The notes under the pieces: model-generated | The model's input: only the letters and a program-made list of their open reading frames with translations | Told to the model about the DNA's origin: nothing | Database searches by the model: none | Source of the DNA: Ooceraea biroi | Lineage: Eukaryota > Arthropoda > Insecta > Hymenoptera > Formicidae | NCBI RefSeq assembly: GCF_003672135.1 | Contig: NC_039514.1 | Location: 10,653,787-10,717,786, forward strand | Reading direction: 5' to 3' | Length of the DNA stretch: 64,000 bases | Shown: in pieces, positions 1 to 33,635 of the stretch | Layout of the letters: the number at the start of each line of letters is the position of its first letter | Numbering within the stretch: the stretch's first letter is position 1 | Program-made: the position numbers and the translations under genes

Positions 1-2918
1 TAATATTTATTTAAGAACTGTTATATGTAGCTTGTAACATCGATCATATCTCGCCAAAACTATTTAGATCACGAAAATGTCGCTTTTTGTATGTTAGACC
101 GAAGGAATAAGTCTAGAGACACAACGTACGCGCAACGGAGAGAGAAATTACGTAACACCACCGTGCTAATTGCAGCCAGCACAGCGCTCCGTTTGTACTT
201 ATATTAAGCATTTGCAACTGCGATTAATCATTCTTCCAAATTGCATGTACAAATTACCGACAGAGAGAGAAAAACGTGCAAATTATCGCCTGTACATTCC
301 AAAACTGTAACAGTAGCATTTTTATAACGCAAAATGTGGAGAATGTCGTAACGTTGCGTAAAACACCTCGCGAGATTCTTCTGCGATCTCGAATAAGTTG
401 ACCACGAGTATTACTTCTTAGATGCGCACGCGGAACCGAGGATCGTAATACCAATTTCTTCCGATCGTAACGTGAACTCTTCCGGGCCTAGAAAAGTGCT
501 TCTACATTCAGACTTTGGGGTACTTTGCAAGTTACTTCTCTTCTAGAGAGTAATTTGACGTGACGCTTCTGGGTGACGATGCAAAGAGGACTGTCTGATA
601 AGGCCAATTCGAAGCTTCAATTACATTGTTTCACGATCCTGGTTTCCGCGAGCGCGTGCGAAAACGAACCGATCAAAAGTTGAGTATTTTATTCGCGCAG
701 CGCGCGCATCTGATTTGGTAACGTAGATATAAGTGTATATTTTTAGTTGGTCAGAACTGTTACGCATCTGTATTTCTTCTTAAGTACGCGTTATCGAGTA
801 TAAAATGCGAATTCTCTATCGGGGTTCAACGACTGCTCGTTCGTGCGCAAGCGTACTATACTGTACGTTTTTCATTTATTTGACGCGTCTGCGAGTAATC
901 GTGTTGGGCTTTCATTCATTCTTATTGCCGACGCGCGTTTAGCAGATTACCGATGTGTAACTCGGAAGTTTCGTTCGCTATTTACAATAATCAGTTGAAG
1001 TACGAGTTTTTATGCCCTGATGACTCCTTGTACAGAACGACGACGGATGACGATGACACTTGTGTACAAAATGTTGAAACATACAGATAGTTTTAATACA
1101 CCTGACAACGGTCACATAATTATTGCAAAGCGAGTACTCCATGTCAATGTTGTTAGCGAAGGTACGTGTATTATAAATATTATAAATAATATAGCAATGT
1201 ATATATTTTATTATACATACATACATACACACAGGGTTTATGTGTGTGTACGTGTGCGTGTATATATGAATATAAAAAGAGATATATGATCATATACTGT
1301 AACGACGATAATTTGCGTCGATAATTCGCGTTGTCGAAGAGAACTGCACTTCGCTACTTCGGGCCGGCTGAATATGAATATATTGCGCATACTTTTGATT
1401 TCTCAATCTAGTCCAACTGAGATTATAATAGGGAACGACAGCACTTCTGATATATTTTGTAAACGAGACTGCGTTGTGATTATCTCCGATTTAGGAGGGA
1501 ACTGTTTGTCAAAGCGAAGCTGTATTATTACTTTAGTTTGTGAGACGTTTGTGTAATGTTCGAGGTCGGACACGGTACAATCTCGTCGCTATCAGAACTG
1601 TGAGAAGAAGAAGAAGCTCTCTGCGACTTTTACACGAGAGCTTCTTTGTGACGAACGAGATGTGACGATTGATACGATGATGATTTCCCGTTTCGTATTT
1701 TCGTGACATCCCGTGAAATTGCGTCTGTCAATATTGTACCGCGTTCCGTCCGTTCTACGCGAATCGCATAAATACATATTGCATAAGTAAGCAAAACGCG
1801 ACGGGCCATTTTTGCATCCGAAGGATGCAAGGCAGCGTTCGTAACGTTACGCAACGTTACGTGCACGCGCGCGCATCTCTATCGTTGTATTTTATTGAAC
1901 TCCACAAGTAGGATAAACCTAGCTGTAAGATTACGAGAAACAAAAGAAAAAAAAACAAGAAAAAACAGAAACTCTGTGGACTCTCCCAAGTATAAAATAA
2001 CTCACGATGCGGCGACACCACTTTTACCACCACTGTGATTTGCGCGCGGTATATAATAAAATATCGAATACGTACACACGTAATACACATTAAATGTTCG
2101 AATCGCTGTTGAATTTTTTGACGAATTATAATAACGCAATGTAACAACACGGAGAGACGATACGTCATTTAATATCGCTCTGGATCTATCGTCCTACTCT
2201 ACTCTCTTAAGCTCTATTCGATGTAAATAAAAGTTTAACTTTAATCTGCATTCCACTTTGCCCGAGAATTTCGACGTGCGTATTCACAAGTATTCCGGCA
2301 ACGTTACAACAAGCTAAAAATAAAAGTTTTAGTATGAAAAATAAAAAGTTAAAGTGAAAACAGAGAGATAGATCGGAAATCCAGATCAGCGCGTTCAAAA
2401 TTCGCGCGGGTCATAAAATTACTCTCTGTGATTAATAGTGCGCTATTTAGTTTCTCATATCTACAAGACGCTAAAAAAATTACGCGTTCAAACGTCGCAG
2501 ATTCCGTCGAACTGATTCTCTCAAAGTAGATCTTTTGTAAACTTGACTGGACGCCATCTTAATTTCTGCGTACTCCGTTGCGTGATTTTTATTTAAATTT
2601 GTATTGAATAGAGATTGCTTATACACGCTTATTATACATATACGCTAATATCAAATACAGCGCTAATGACTGTCAACTGTCACGTATAATCTAAAAAAAA
2701 GAAAAAGAAGCGCGTAAATCCGAATGCACCTCACGAGAGTACACTCGAAAGTTCGATTATATCGAAAGCTGCAATCGATACAACTTGAATATGCGCAATG
2801 CAAATCGATTTTGTTATCACCGTTTTGTTCTGACAGTTTGGTTTGCGTGTTTATTTCCGTTCATGTTTTATGTTACTTTAATCGTTCATGTATTCTGTCG
2901 CGACTATCCACACCCAGC
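1..2918. other. Gene-free upstream stretch
   Basis: No ORF here shows protein-like composition or a convincing splice framework. The stretch is AT-rich with scattered CG-rich patches. A tacata/caca/tgtg microsatellite lies around 1200-1265 and an A-rich purine tract around 1935-1970. It may hold the promoter and untranslated exons of the gene starting at 2919, but I see no defining signal. Confidence 0.5.
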
Positions 2919-4850
2919 ATGGTCACTGAGGAGGACTGTTCCTGCACCGACACGACGGAACCATCGAATGTAACGTCCCTGCGTTCGGACGACGTTGCGT
3001 CGGCCGCGAATCTTGAAGCGAACACGGTCTGCGTCGAGCAAGGAGACGACGCCGAGGAAGCCAAAAGTATGTGTCCCTTGGCGAACAGGCATTCCAGCGC
3101 ATATCCTTCGTCAATGGCAGTTTCCACGCCAAATTTTACATCGCGATTTCCTTCGCGATAGAAATACTGAAAGAGACACTCCTCATCCCCGCGTCTTTAA
3201 AAAATAATTTTAATATCCTTGTAATTGAATTTGATAATGAATAAGATTCAGTTAGTATTCAGAAACTGCGTGCGACAACATAAAGTTGTCTTCCTTCGCG
3301 AAACACACGGACAACTATAACTAGGGGTCATTGTTCTCTTCTCAAAACACGATTAAAATTGAGTAAAATTAAAATTGAGTTTAACTGAAATTTTCAGAAT
3401 TTAATTTCCACGCCACGTAATTTCGGACTTTAATCTCAGTCCGCCCCAAAATATTTTAACATACTCGTAGATGCTGACTGTAAATGTCCCGATGCATCAC
3501 CAATCACCAGCTACTGCGTCTCAGCGATACCGGAACCTGTTTCGGTTCCGGTCACGAAGCCGGATCGCAGATCACAGCGGACAAAGTCGAGGAGTCAGCC
3601 ACCGTCTACGCCGTTCCAAGCAAGCTACCCGTGCCTCTGTCGCAGTCATAAAATGTAACCGCCCACTTTTTATCCATTAGCCGACTCATCTCTCAAAGCA
3701 GATTTATCGTTTCAGAAACGGCTACGTTCTGCCTGTAAAAGTCAAGGAAGGTACGTGGACAAACGCCATTCTCCGCTGCGTGCAAAGTTGTAAAACGTCT
3801 CTCGATTTTCGAGATTAAAATAAACTTGATAAAATCGAGAGATACACTTTGCGCGCGAACATATAATTGAGAAATAAGGAAAAAGACAAACTAAATGTAC
3901 ATTCTTCACTTTCTTCTTCCGTTCTTCAGGTAAACCGCAGTCGGGTCAGTTTTGGAGTCGTTTCAGTAGGAAACGACCGAGGAACGGGTACTTTGGAAAG
4001 GACAAGATGTACGAGATAAAGTTGAAACAAGTCCAGTGTCCGCACTACGCCAAGACACGTCCAAACGGTGCACGTAGGCAGCGTCTCCTCGGGGCGTCGC
4101 ACTCGGCATGCGAGTTTCAGTCTGTCCTCTGTCCCGAGGTCGGTGTGTCGGAAGCGATACCGGGCACAGATGCGAGGCACGATCCCGGCAAATCGAAGCC
4201 TCCTAAGCAGCCGGCCAAGACGAAACCCAAGAGAGAGGAGGACACGGAGAAGATCGAGATCTACTACTTCGACCATGGGAATTCCGCGTGAGTATCGCGT
4301 AAATTCTCGATTTCATTTCATGAAATCAACTTTAACGATGAAATTAATTATGAGCGAAACAATCTCTCGCGCGGCCGTTTTCGCTTCAAACAACGCGGCA
4401 GTATCTTTCACCAGGTATTATCGAACGACCGATTGCCATCCGGTCCTAACGACGGACAGATGCGCTGAGAAAACGGACCAAGCGGCGACTCGTTTCTGGG
4501 CGGAGATCTTTGGCACGATTCACATCGGCACCGCCTTCGTCACGGCTTTCATCCTGCAGCTCCTACGTTTCGTGCTGTACAGCGTGATCCGACCGCTGAC
4601 AGTGGGCATACTGCAGCTGATGGCAGACTACTTCGTGAAGCCGCTGCTGTCCATCCTGTTCAACGCCGTCGTGCAGCCGGTGCTGATACTGTTCTACAAT
4701 ATTTTTACGTCATTGCGAGACCTCTGCGAGCCGATTGCCGAGGCGATGGGTCTGTTTCTGCGAGAGATCGCGAATCTCTGCGCCGCGATTAGGATCGTCG
4801 AGGTGAAGCACGTCCATCATCACGCGTCAACCACCACCGCGTGCACGTGA
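2919..4850 (+). CDS. Unrecognised protein with hydrophobic C-terminal half (five exons, 386 aa)
   Basis: I do not recognise the family. Exons are 2919-3066, 3471-3654, 3716-3750, 3930-4287 and 4415-4850; all introns are GT-AG, phases match, and the CDS totals 1161 nt. Residues 1-110 are acidic then Pro/Ser/Arg-rich, with Cys clusters (DCSCTDT, DCKCPD, YPCLCR). Residues 123-241 are basic and Lys-rich, with a PKQPAKTKPKRE stretch. Residues 242-386 hold a long hydrophobic/amphipathic block (GTAFVTAFILQLLRFVLYSV, then KPLLSILFNAVVQPVLILFY) that reads as two or three membrane-associated helices, and the end is His/Thr-rich. There is no signal peptide. The start at 2919 is the first ATG beginning the acidic exon; an in-frame ATG at 2724 exists, but the residues between look like untranslated sequence. 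The gene converges on Mob2. A membrane or organelle-shaping role is only a guess. Confidence 0.75.
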
Positions 4851-5713
4851 GCTCGTAGACGGCGATGGATCGACACAATAGATAATGAGCGGTCTCACGC
4901 ACATTTGGCTTGCTTTGATACGGAGAATAATCGTGCAACATCTTCCGAAGGGAGGAAACTTTCGTGAAGGTCCTGGAATACTCAATTGACACGTAATTTA
5001 AGATGAAGGATCTTTAGGGAAGATTTTTATGCGAACAGAGAAACGATAGGTCTCCAACAACACGTGCCTTAACACCAGGTATATATTTGGTATTACTTTA
5101 ACTTTACAATATTATTATCGTATCATTTTTTACAGAACAAATTATCTCTTATAGCAACTAGCTTCGTCAATAATCAATACTCTTTCTCTATCGCTCCCTG
5201 GCGTTCTCCCGTTCTCTCTCAATCTCTCCCTCATCCTTACACGTTTCCTCTCTCTCTCTTTCTCTTTTTCATGCTTACTCGTTCTTTTTCTCTCTCTCGC
5301 TCTCTTTCCTTTCTTTCGCATTTCTTACCATTTAATAAATTATGTACAATCTCGCAAACAACAAACGGAGGAACCTAATTACATCATGTAGTTGTTCACA
5401 CTTCGTTATGTACAGGTACTACTGGTATCTTTTTCCTTATTTTTACAGAATCGCCGTTTTCTCACTCGTATTCATCCACTTCCTCTTTCTCTCTCTCTCT
5501 TTCACACACACACACGCGTACACACATCCTCTCTTTTTCTATCACCGGCCGATCGCAATAAATTCTGTTTTTCGCATGTGGTCTATAAAAAAAGGGGGAC
5601 GTAAAGAAACCGAACAAACGAACCAACGAGCTATCGTCAATCGCCTATCGTCACCTAGTCTCAGGAACTGCAACCTCTGCTCGTCCGCTACGACGAACCA
5701 TCATCGTGGCGAC
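4851..5713. other. Shared 3' flank of two converging genes
   Basis: This lies between the stop of the 2919-4850 gene (+) and the stop of Mob2 (-). It contains a CT-rich tract (about 5180-5320), an AATAAA polyadenylation signal for the plus-strand gene at 5334-5339 and a short CA repeat near 5500. The same 5331-5336 bases read ATTAAA on the minus strand and could serve Mob2. The 3' UTRs may overlap. No further gene is seen. Confidence 0.5.
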
Positions 5714-27081
<21,368 letters not shown>

Positions 27082-28062
27082 AAACCAGTCCACGGTATCG
27101 CGGAGATACTCGGGTAACCTATCCAGCTTGGATGATTTTCGTGTGGATCACCGTCGCGAGGAAAGCAGCGCACGCGTTAGCCGAGAAAACAAAGTGGCAA
27201 ATCTCCTCCTTCCCTCTTTCCCTCACTCTTTGCCCCGCGGTACTAGCACCACAAGCACGACGGCGAGTAGTTGGCTGTAGTAGTAACAGCTAGCGGTGGC
27301 AACGGCAGCAGCAGCAGCGACGGCGGCGGCGGCAGCAGCGGCAGCATCGGCGGCGGCGGCGCGCGTTTCGCGATCTCACGAAATCTAACATGGCGCGGCT
27401 CTATTGTCACCTGTTCCCGTCATGCCCCGCCGACCCGCACAACGCATAACGGACGGTTTCGCTCGCTCGCCCGTCCACCTGACCGTCCGTTTCACTGCCG
27501 AGCGTGATCGCTCGTGCCTCACGATGACTCGACTTGAGTTGTGCTCGCTAACTAGTTGGCTAGCTAGCTTGCTTGCTCGCTCGCTCGCTCGCTTGTTCAC
27601 CAGCTAACTCACACCGCGAGAGCGCGAAAATGCCAGTAAATGCACGGACGTGGACACCACCGCGCACTACCGCAATGATACCGATGATACTACGAACTGT
27701 TCGCCGAAGAAACACCGATACGACACACAACACGCTCCGCTACACGCGAGTTAATTGAACGCGCGACACGCACAGCTGATCGCCTGACATCAGCGCGCGT
27801 CACAGCCGTCTGCTCGCGCAACGCGCAACTGCCTTGCCATTTAATCGCGTGGGGGCGGTAGCTACCGAGGCATAAAAATTTTCGACGTAACGATTTGGTG
27901 GAATACAGTCGGCGTCAGAAATATCCCGAGACACGCAAGTGTGCGCATGCGCAAGTGGAGTCTCCGACGCACAGGATTTTCCCCACAGGATAGCCATCTA
28001 GAACACTGCGTGATCAGTGGATGACCATATCCCTCTTGCATAGTGTGGCGTCACTCCTCATT
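27082..28062. promoter_or_regulatory. CG-rich divergent promoter region of Mob2 and RpL10A
   Basis: About 1 kb separates the Mob2 start codon (-) from the RpL10A start site (+). The Mob2 side is probably 5' UTR and holds GCA/GGC trinucleotide runs (about 27305-27362) and tandem gctc/gctt runs (about 27565-27600). The minus-strand frame into Mob2 has a TGA about 70 nt upstream of ATG 27081, so translation should begin at that ATG unless an upstream splice removes the stop. The exact start sites are not visible. Confidence 0.5.
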
Positions 28063-28069
28063 CTTTTCC
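28061..28069 (+). promoter_or_regulatory. TCT (polypyrimidine) initiator of RpL10A
   Basis: TTCTTTTCC fits the pyrimidine-rich TCT initiator that replaces the usual Inr in animal ribosomal-protein genes. It would start the mRNA at C28063 with a 5'-TOP tract and a 61-nt leader to the ATG at 28124. The position is inferred from motif and spacing only. Confidence 0.6.
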
Positions 28070-28123
28070 GGCATCGGTCCTCGAGAAGTTCGGTCGTGTC
28101 CGCGTCGTCCTCTACCCGACAAA

Positions 28124-30404
28124 ATGACGTGAGTATATAATAATCCTGTAAGATCTTTGCAATCCTTTGCAACAATTTTGCACTTTGCAGCGAGCAAATG
28201 CATCGAATCACGATTGTTGGCGAACGCGTATTATTTTTTACCGATTCCAGATGTTTGCGAATATTGATGCGAATATCGTGTGCTGCTATCGGCGTGCATG
28301 CACGTGCATACTATCGTACGTTATATTCGCAAATTTGAGGAACGAGCGGATTTAATTTGTTTTAATATAAATTTTATACGATCGCTAATTTAACGCGTTT
28401 CACAATCTTGACGCTATTCCCTTCTCAAAAGCACCATTATTGGCTAATTTATGTACAATGATGGCCGTCGAGTTGGAAGGAGATTAAGGTTAAGTCTACA
28501 CTAGGTGAGGTCAATGTGAATCAATCTAGCATTGCGCCTCAATCGGTGTCGATACACTTTCTTTTTTTCATATATCGTCGATTGTTATATTGGAGTTTAG
28601 ATATTATAAAATGCCGAATGATAGCGTGGATATACCCGCTTACGCGGAAGTAATTTTTGAGGTTACGAAGATGCAAATCTGCACGCTATGATTGCAGGTC
28701 CAAGGTATCCCGTGATACTCTCTACGAATGCGTAAACGGCGTGCTCCAGCACTCCCAAGAAAAGAAGAGAAATTTCCTGGAGACGATAGAGCTGCAGATT
28801 GGCTTGAAGAATTATGATCCACAGAAGGACAAGCGTTTCTCAGGCACTGTCAAGTACGTTCTCACCTGACTTTGAGGCATTTTTTTCATTTTGCAATAAA
28901 GAAATCATTTTTTTTTATTTAAATGAAAATGTAAGAATGCCTCATAACACGTCAGGAAGCTAGGTTTTACCTAGCGGACCTACACCCATGGTCTTAAATA
29001 AATTGGGGAGGTATTTATACCGTTATTTAAGTTAAAAGGGATCACGTGGATTCATGATCCTTCTGGTAAGTTCTTCTACAGGTAACATTTTGTACAGGAA
29101 TCGTGTGAATTTGTTCATCAACCTTATTAAATATAATAAGTTCAGTAGAGATTCAGTGCCCATTAAAACATTATCTAAATCTTTGAGCAGTTTTTTTAGA
29201 AAGTCTGAAAATTTCTATTTTGATGATCAAGCATAATATATATTATATGATATAATTATAAAAAATGTACATTTTATAACTATAATTAATAATATTAATA
29301 TTAATTTATAACTATGTAATATAATAATTATTTAGCTAAAGTTTATAGAATTACCAATGTTCCATGATGTCATATTTATTGCATGTATTATCTGAATAAT
29401 CAGTGTTGCAAGACATTTGAATCTGAGAACATTGGGACTCACAAAAGAGATGAATACCGTGCATTATAAACTCGCACACGGAAAACGGTCAGATTTTACT
29501 TAAATTTTGACGATTACTGATTCTCATTATGTCAGGTTGAAGCATATTCCCAGGCCAAAAATGCAAGTGTGCGTTCTTGGCGATCAACAGCATTGCGATG
29601 AGGCTAAGGCGAATAATATTCCGTACATGGATGCAGAGGCATTGAAGAAGCTCAACAAGAACAAGAAACTCGTCAAAAAACTCGGTATGCCGCCAATGTT
29701 TTTTCCCGTGTATCTCAGTATTTAACAATCTTAGTTGGCGCTATTCCCTTCCCAAAAGCACCATTATTGGCTAATTTATGTACAATGATGGCCGTCAAGT
29801 TGGAAGGAGATTAAGTCTACTCTAGGTGAGGGCAATGTGAATCAATCCTAGCATTGCGCCTCAATCCGGGTCGATACACTTTCTTCTTTCATGTGTCGTC
29901 GATTGTCAAATTGTCGGGCGAAACTCAACACGTGCGTTTCTCTTACAGCGAAGAAATACGACGCGTTCTTGGCCAGCGAGTCATTGATCAAACAGATTCC
30001 CCGTCTCCTTGGTCCCGGTTTGAACAAAGCCGGTAAATTCCCTGGGCTGTTATCTCACCAGGAGTCGATGGTCGGCAAGATTGACGAGGTCAAGGCCACC
30101 ATCAAGTTCCAGATGAAGAAGGTGAGTTTTACGTTGAACAGTCCCGTCTGACTATTTCTTCTTGATCTGGTGTTTTGATCGACGATCGTTTTGCGTTTCC
30201 GTACTCAATCGGTATTTCCTTTTTTTTTTACAGGTATTGTGCCTGTCAGTGGCGGTCGGACACGTTGACATGACGCCTGATGAGCTCGTGCAGAATGTTC
30301 ATCTCTCGATAAACTTCCTCGTCTCGCTGCTGAAGAAGCACTGGCAGAACGTGCGTTCGCTTCACATCAAGTCTACCATGGGACCACCACAGAGACTGTA
30401 CTAA
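28124..30404 (+). CDS. RpL10Ab: 60S ribosomal protein L10a (uL1)
   Basis: This is the large-subunit protein uL1 of the L1 stalk, which helps release deacylated tRNA. Coding exons are 28124-28128 (only ATG plus two bases), 28698-28853, 29536-29684, 29949-30121 and 30234-30404, all with GT-AG introns. The protein begins MTSKVSRDTLYECVNGVLQ and ends MGPPQRLY. Recognisable blocks are IELQIGLKNYDPQKDKRFSG, IPRPKMQVCVLGDQQHCDEA, the glycine-rich PRLLGPGLNKAGKFPG and NVRSLHIKSTMG. The length (217 aa) is the usual eukaryotic one. Splitting immediately after the start codon is common in ribosomal-protein genes. Introns 1 and 3 each carry a copy of the same H/ACA-like RNA. A polyadenylation signal lies 39 nt after the stop. 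Confidence 0.96.
28411..28559 (+). ncRNA. H/ACA box snoRNA, copy 1 (RpL10A intron 1)
   Basis: About 149 nt that fold as two hairpins. The 5' hairpin has a lower stem CCUUC/GAAGG and an upper stem CCAUUAUUG/CAAUGAUGG flanking an internal loop, the usual pseudouridylation pocket. An H box AGATTA (ANANNA) follows at 28481-28486. The second hairpin pairs ACACU with GGUGU and GAGG with CCUC, and ends with ACA at 28554-28556, three bases before the likely 3' end. Location in a ribosomal-protein intron and a second diverged copy in intron 3 strongly support a processed snoRNA. The rRNA target was not worked out. Confidence 0.8.
29738..29881 (+). ncRNA. H/ACA box snoRNA, copy 2 (RpL10A intron 3)
   Basis: About 144 nt, clearly homologous to the intron-1 copy, with an H box AGATTA at 29808-29813 and an ACA box at 29876-29878. 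The copy lacks a short GGTTAA insertion after the H box. The 3' hairpin outer stem changes from ACAC/GUGU to ACUC/GGGU, so an A-U pair becomes U-G and pairing is kept. The upper 5' stem is unchanged. One base of the 5' pocket differs (G to A), so the two copies may share a target or be starting to diverge. Boundaries are approximate. Confidence 0.8.
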
Positions 30405-30442
30405 GTGTGCATACCTGCAATTCGCTGCATCACGTTTGTGAC

Positions 30443-30448
30443 AATAAA
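30443..30448 (+). terminator. Polyadenylation signal of RpL10A
   Basis: AATAAA 39 nt after the stop codon, giving a short 3' UTR as expected for a ribosomal-protein mRNA. Confidence 0.75.
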
Positions 30449-33400
30449 AAGAACAAGAAAAGAAAGCAATAGCGTCGATAAACCTGCTCTTCCTCCTCTC
30501 GCTACGTTCATCATCCATCATCACAATTCACCAATTCCGTTTTCCACCACTTGAACACTAGTCTTAATACTTGGCCTCTTCGGTAAGCTAAGCCACTGCG
30601 CAATCGTGCGATATTACAAGTATCTGATAATATTTAAAGTGACACAAATTTATCATAAGGAACTCGGTTCGATAAAGAGATAAGGATTTATCGTCGTAAA
30701 GAACATATATATACGCTTGCATCATTATTTGCATACTGTAGAGTATTTACAAATTAGCGATCAGAAGCGATACGAATTCAATACTCGTTTAAAATCTTAA
30801 AATGATTGAGCGTAAAATAATTTGATTTACTAACTTTAAATTTATCAGTTTAGATTTGCGTTATTATCTTATGCAATTTAGATTAATTTTTATGATCGTG
30901 TGCAAGCGTAGCGATAACACATTTTACAATTACTTCAATTATTATTACAATTATTTCAATTATTATTTTACATTTGAATTCTTTTACGCTTGCGACGGAT
31001 TAAAATACATTTTTTCTTTGCAGATACCTGTTCGTAGGTACCTGCGACGCTTGACCCTCGAATAGTATACTCTAAGTAAGAGATAATGCGTCACGTGACG
31101 GCAGGCAATAAAGGAAGCAGCCGGATCCACAGGATCCGGCTCCACGGGTGCTTCTTTGGGGTTCGCGCTTACATGTGTGCGTGGGCCCTAACTGAGATCC
31201 GTATAGGCCTGAACAAGCCACACCATCGGTATGCTATTTCCAACAATCTTTGTGGGGGCACGTTCGGCTACGGTCGCCGCGCTTTGAAGAGGCACATGGT
31301 TTCGAGTTCCGCCTCGTAAGCAGATGTCACCGGAGCCGGGAACCCGCATTTAGCGCATCTCACTCGCGCGCTTTTGCGCGTTCATTCGCGTGTGTGTTTC
31401 CTGCGAAATCTAAACGTCCTGCCAAACGCGAGCGTTTATCAGTTCCTCCGCGGGATTTCCGGACGGTTCGGACCGTTCCCTTGTGCATCATCGGAAAATT
31501 CAAGCATCGATGAATCGGAACGTTCATGTAAGTTATCGAGTCGTTCTCAAGTTACTTTTTGGAGGGGGGAGGGGGGGAAATAGTAGACTCTTTGAGAACT
31601 CGATGTGAATCGACTTTGAAATTCACATCGAGAGTGCTTTCATTTCATATACGTTTATACGTATCGCGTAATAAAAGTAGCGTAGACACGAAAGCGAGCA
31701 ACGAGGAAAGAGAGCATATTTAATTGATAAATGCGAGCGGGACAATAATGACGCTCGATAGAGAGAGACAATTCGCTGATACGGAAGCCTGATTTCTATT
31801 TCCGATAAAAATCGTCACCTTCCGTAGAACGCGATAAGCGCACGTAACTCCACATTATATTTACACATCCTTGTTTTTATATGATCGACACGAAAATGAT
31901 CGCATGATAATCGCCGTGTTATCGTACAAGAAACTTGACAAAATTCGAGCTCTTTCGAGGAGAAATCCTCGATTTTCGTGATTGTTAAATCATCGCGGAA
32001 CTGTGCGTCTATCGTATCGTATCATAATGCGTCTTTTAGAAAAGTCATTTAGAAAAATCCTGAATCTCGAGAATCCCTGTACTAGTATCAACAACCCGAG
32101 ATTATCGCTGGCGAATGTAAAACTGCTCGTCCCCGTCCGATCCCCCATTTCTTCCTCGCCGCGGATGGACGGTGGAGAACGCAAAAATTGAATGCGTCGT
32201 GCCGGGGACGTCGGACGGACGGCCGGCGCTTGTATTTGATTAATAAAGTGGCCGCGAAAGAGTGCACTCTCGGACGAGAGTGGACTCTAGCGCGTTATCA
32301 GCGATATCAACTACAACAGAGCGGAGACGAGCGACCGACCAACCGGGCGGAAGGCTGTCAACGAGCGCGGTTGGGCAACGATTATCGAAAGCGTCGACAA
32401 CGACGACGACGAGTCACCGACGGTACGCCGAACATCGTCCTCAAACAGTCACCGAGGGACCCGCGGTCCGGCGGTATCGCGCGCGTAAATTATCTATTCG
32501 CGACCGAATAGGCGCGAGAAGTCGAGTGTTGTCCCGTCTGTTTAGCGTAAGCTGTAAAAAACGCCCCGTGTCAGTCAACAGTAGAATGTAGCGACTACGT
32601 TTCTACGATAATACTAGCGCGAGGATTAATGGTATCGATTGTATTAATTATATTGTGCGCGGAGTCAGTCGAAAAGTGCGATCCGATTTGTCCGACAAAT
32701 TTTGCTTGATTGCGTTCAATAGAAATAAATTGTTCATCAACCATAAGTAATCACCATCTATGATTAGACATTATTGTTTACGATATAAACATTATCAACA
32801 TTATTTCTTGTATTACATGTATGTGGCGTCTTAAAAAGCTATTAAAAATTGAACCAAACTTTTTGACTGACCCAGTGCATGACGGTACATTAAGTGTATT
32901 ATATAATGTATTAACATATAGAGTGCTTCTTGCGTGCGAAATCACGATTTTTCTCTCGAAAATCATCGCAGCAGCTCGCTTTATCGCGATTTTTTCAGAG
33001 TTTTGATGTTATACATTTTTATGAGTACGAGTCACGTTCAAGTTTGATTAAAACGGTGCCCATTCGCCAGCGCAGCGAGATATCTGAAGTGCAGGAAGCT
33101 ATATTTCGAAAAAAAACTGGACGTATCCTTGAGTGATCACGCGTCCAATTCTTGAGAGGAAACAAATGTAACCGCTGCAAATCACGAGCTTTCTAAATCA
33201 TTTCCGCTCTGCGTTAACCGAAATGCGCTTCATTTTAATAGAAATCTTTAGTCGTTGCATCAGCGACGATCCATTTAAAATATTGCGTCGCGATTTTCAA
33301 GGGAAATCTTAAAAGTACTTTTACAATAAAAATACACAAAAATATCGTCAATTCTTTATTTTCCAAATTTCTAATATAAAATATAAATGTACTTCAATTT

Positions 33401-33635
33401 TCAAGTCATTATAGTGTTTTCACGGATGATACAAACACGACAAATATAACGCATTTAGATTGATTTTCGCTGGTCGATCGTGTAGATTGTTTCATCCGAT
33501 AAATTCTAATTAACAAATTCGCGTATGGGACTTCTTACGTATTTTTATTAAATTATTGCAAACTGAATATCTCGCAACGATCAAGGGACGATCCTGAACA
33601 ATCGATTTCTCTGCAGTTACAGCATTCACTGGAAC
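30449..33635. other. Gene-free stretch upstream of the phosphatase
   Basis: No supported CDS. The first 600 nt are AT-rich, with a repeated caattattacaatta pattern near 30930-30970. The 31100-32600 part is CG-rich and may hold the promoter and non-coding first exon of the phosphatase gene. It includes a run of guanines at 31559-31578 and a 12-bp hairpin (CTCGATGTGAAT/ATTCACATCGAG, about 31599-31632). An acceptor-like CTGCAG at 33611-33616 lies 19 nt before the phosphatase ATG and could end a 5' UTR intron. Confidence 0.45.

Noticed and set aside
27271..27507. Gly/Ser-rich plus-strand ORF
   Set aside because: It is produced by GGC/GCA trinucleotide runs in a CG-rich promoter region and has no conserved content.
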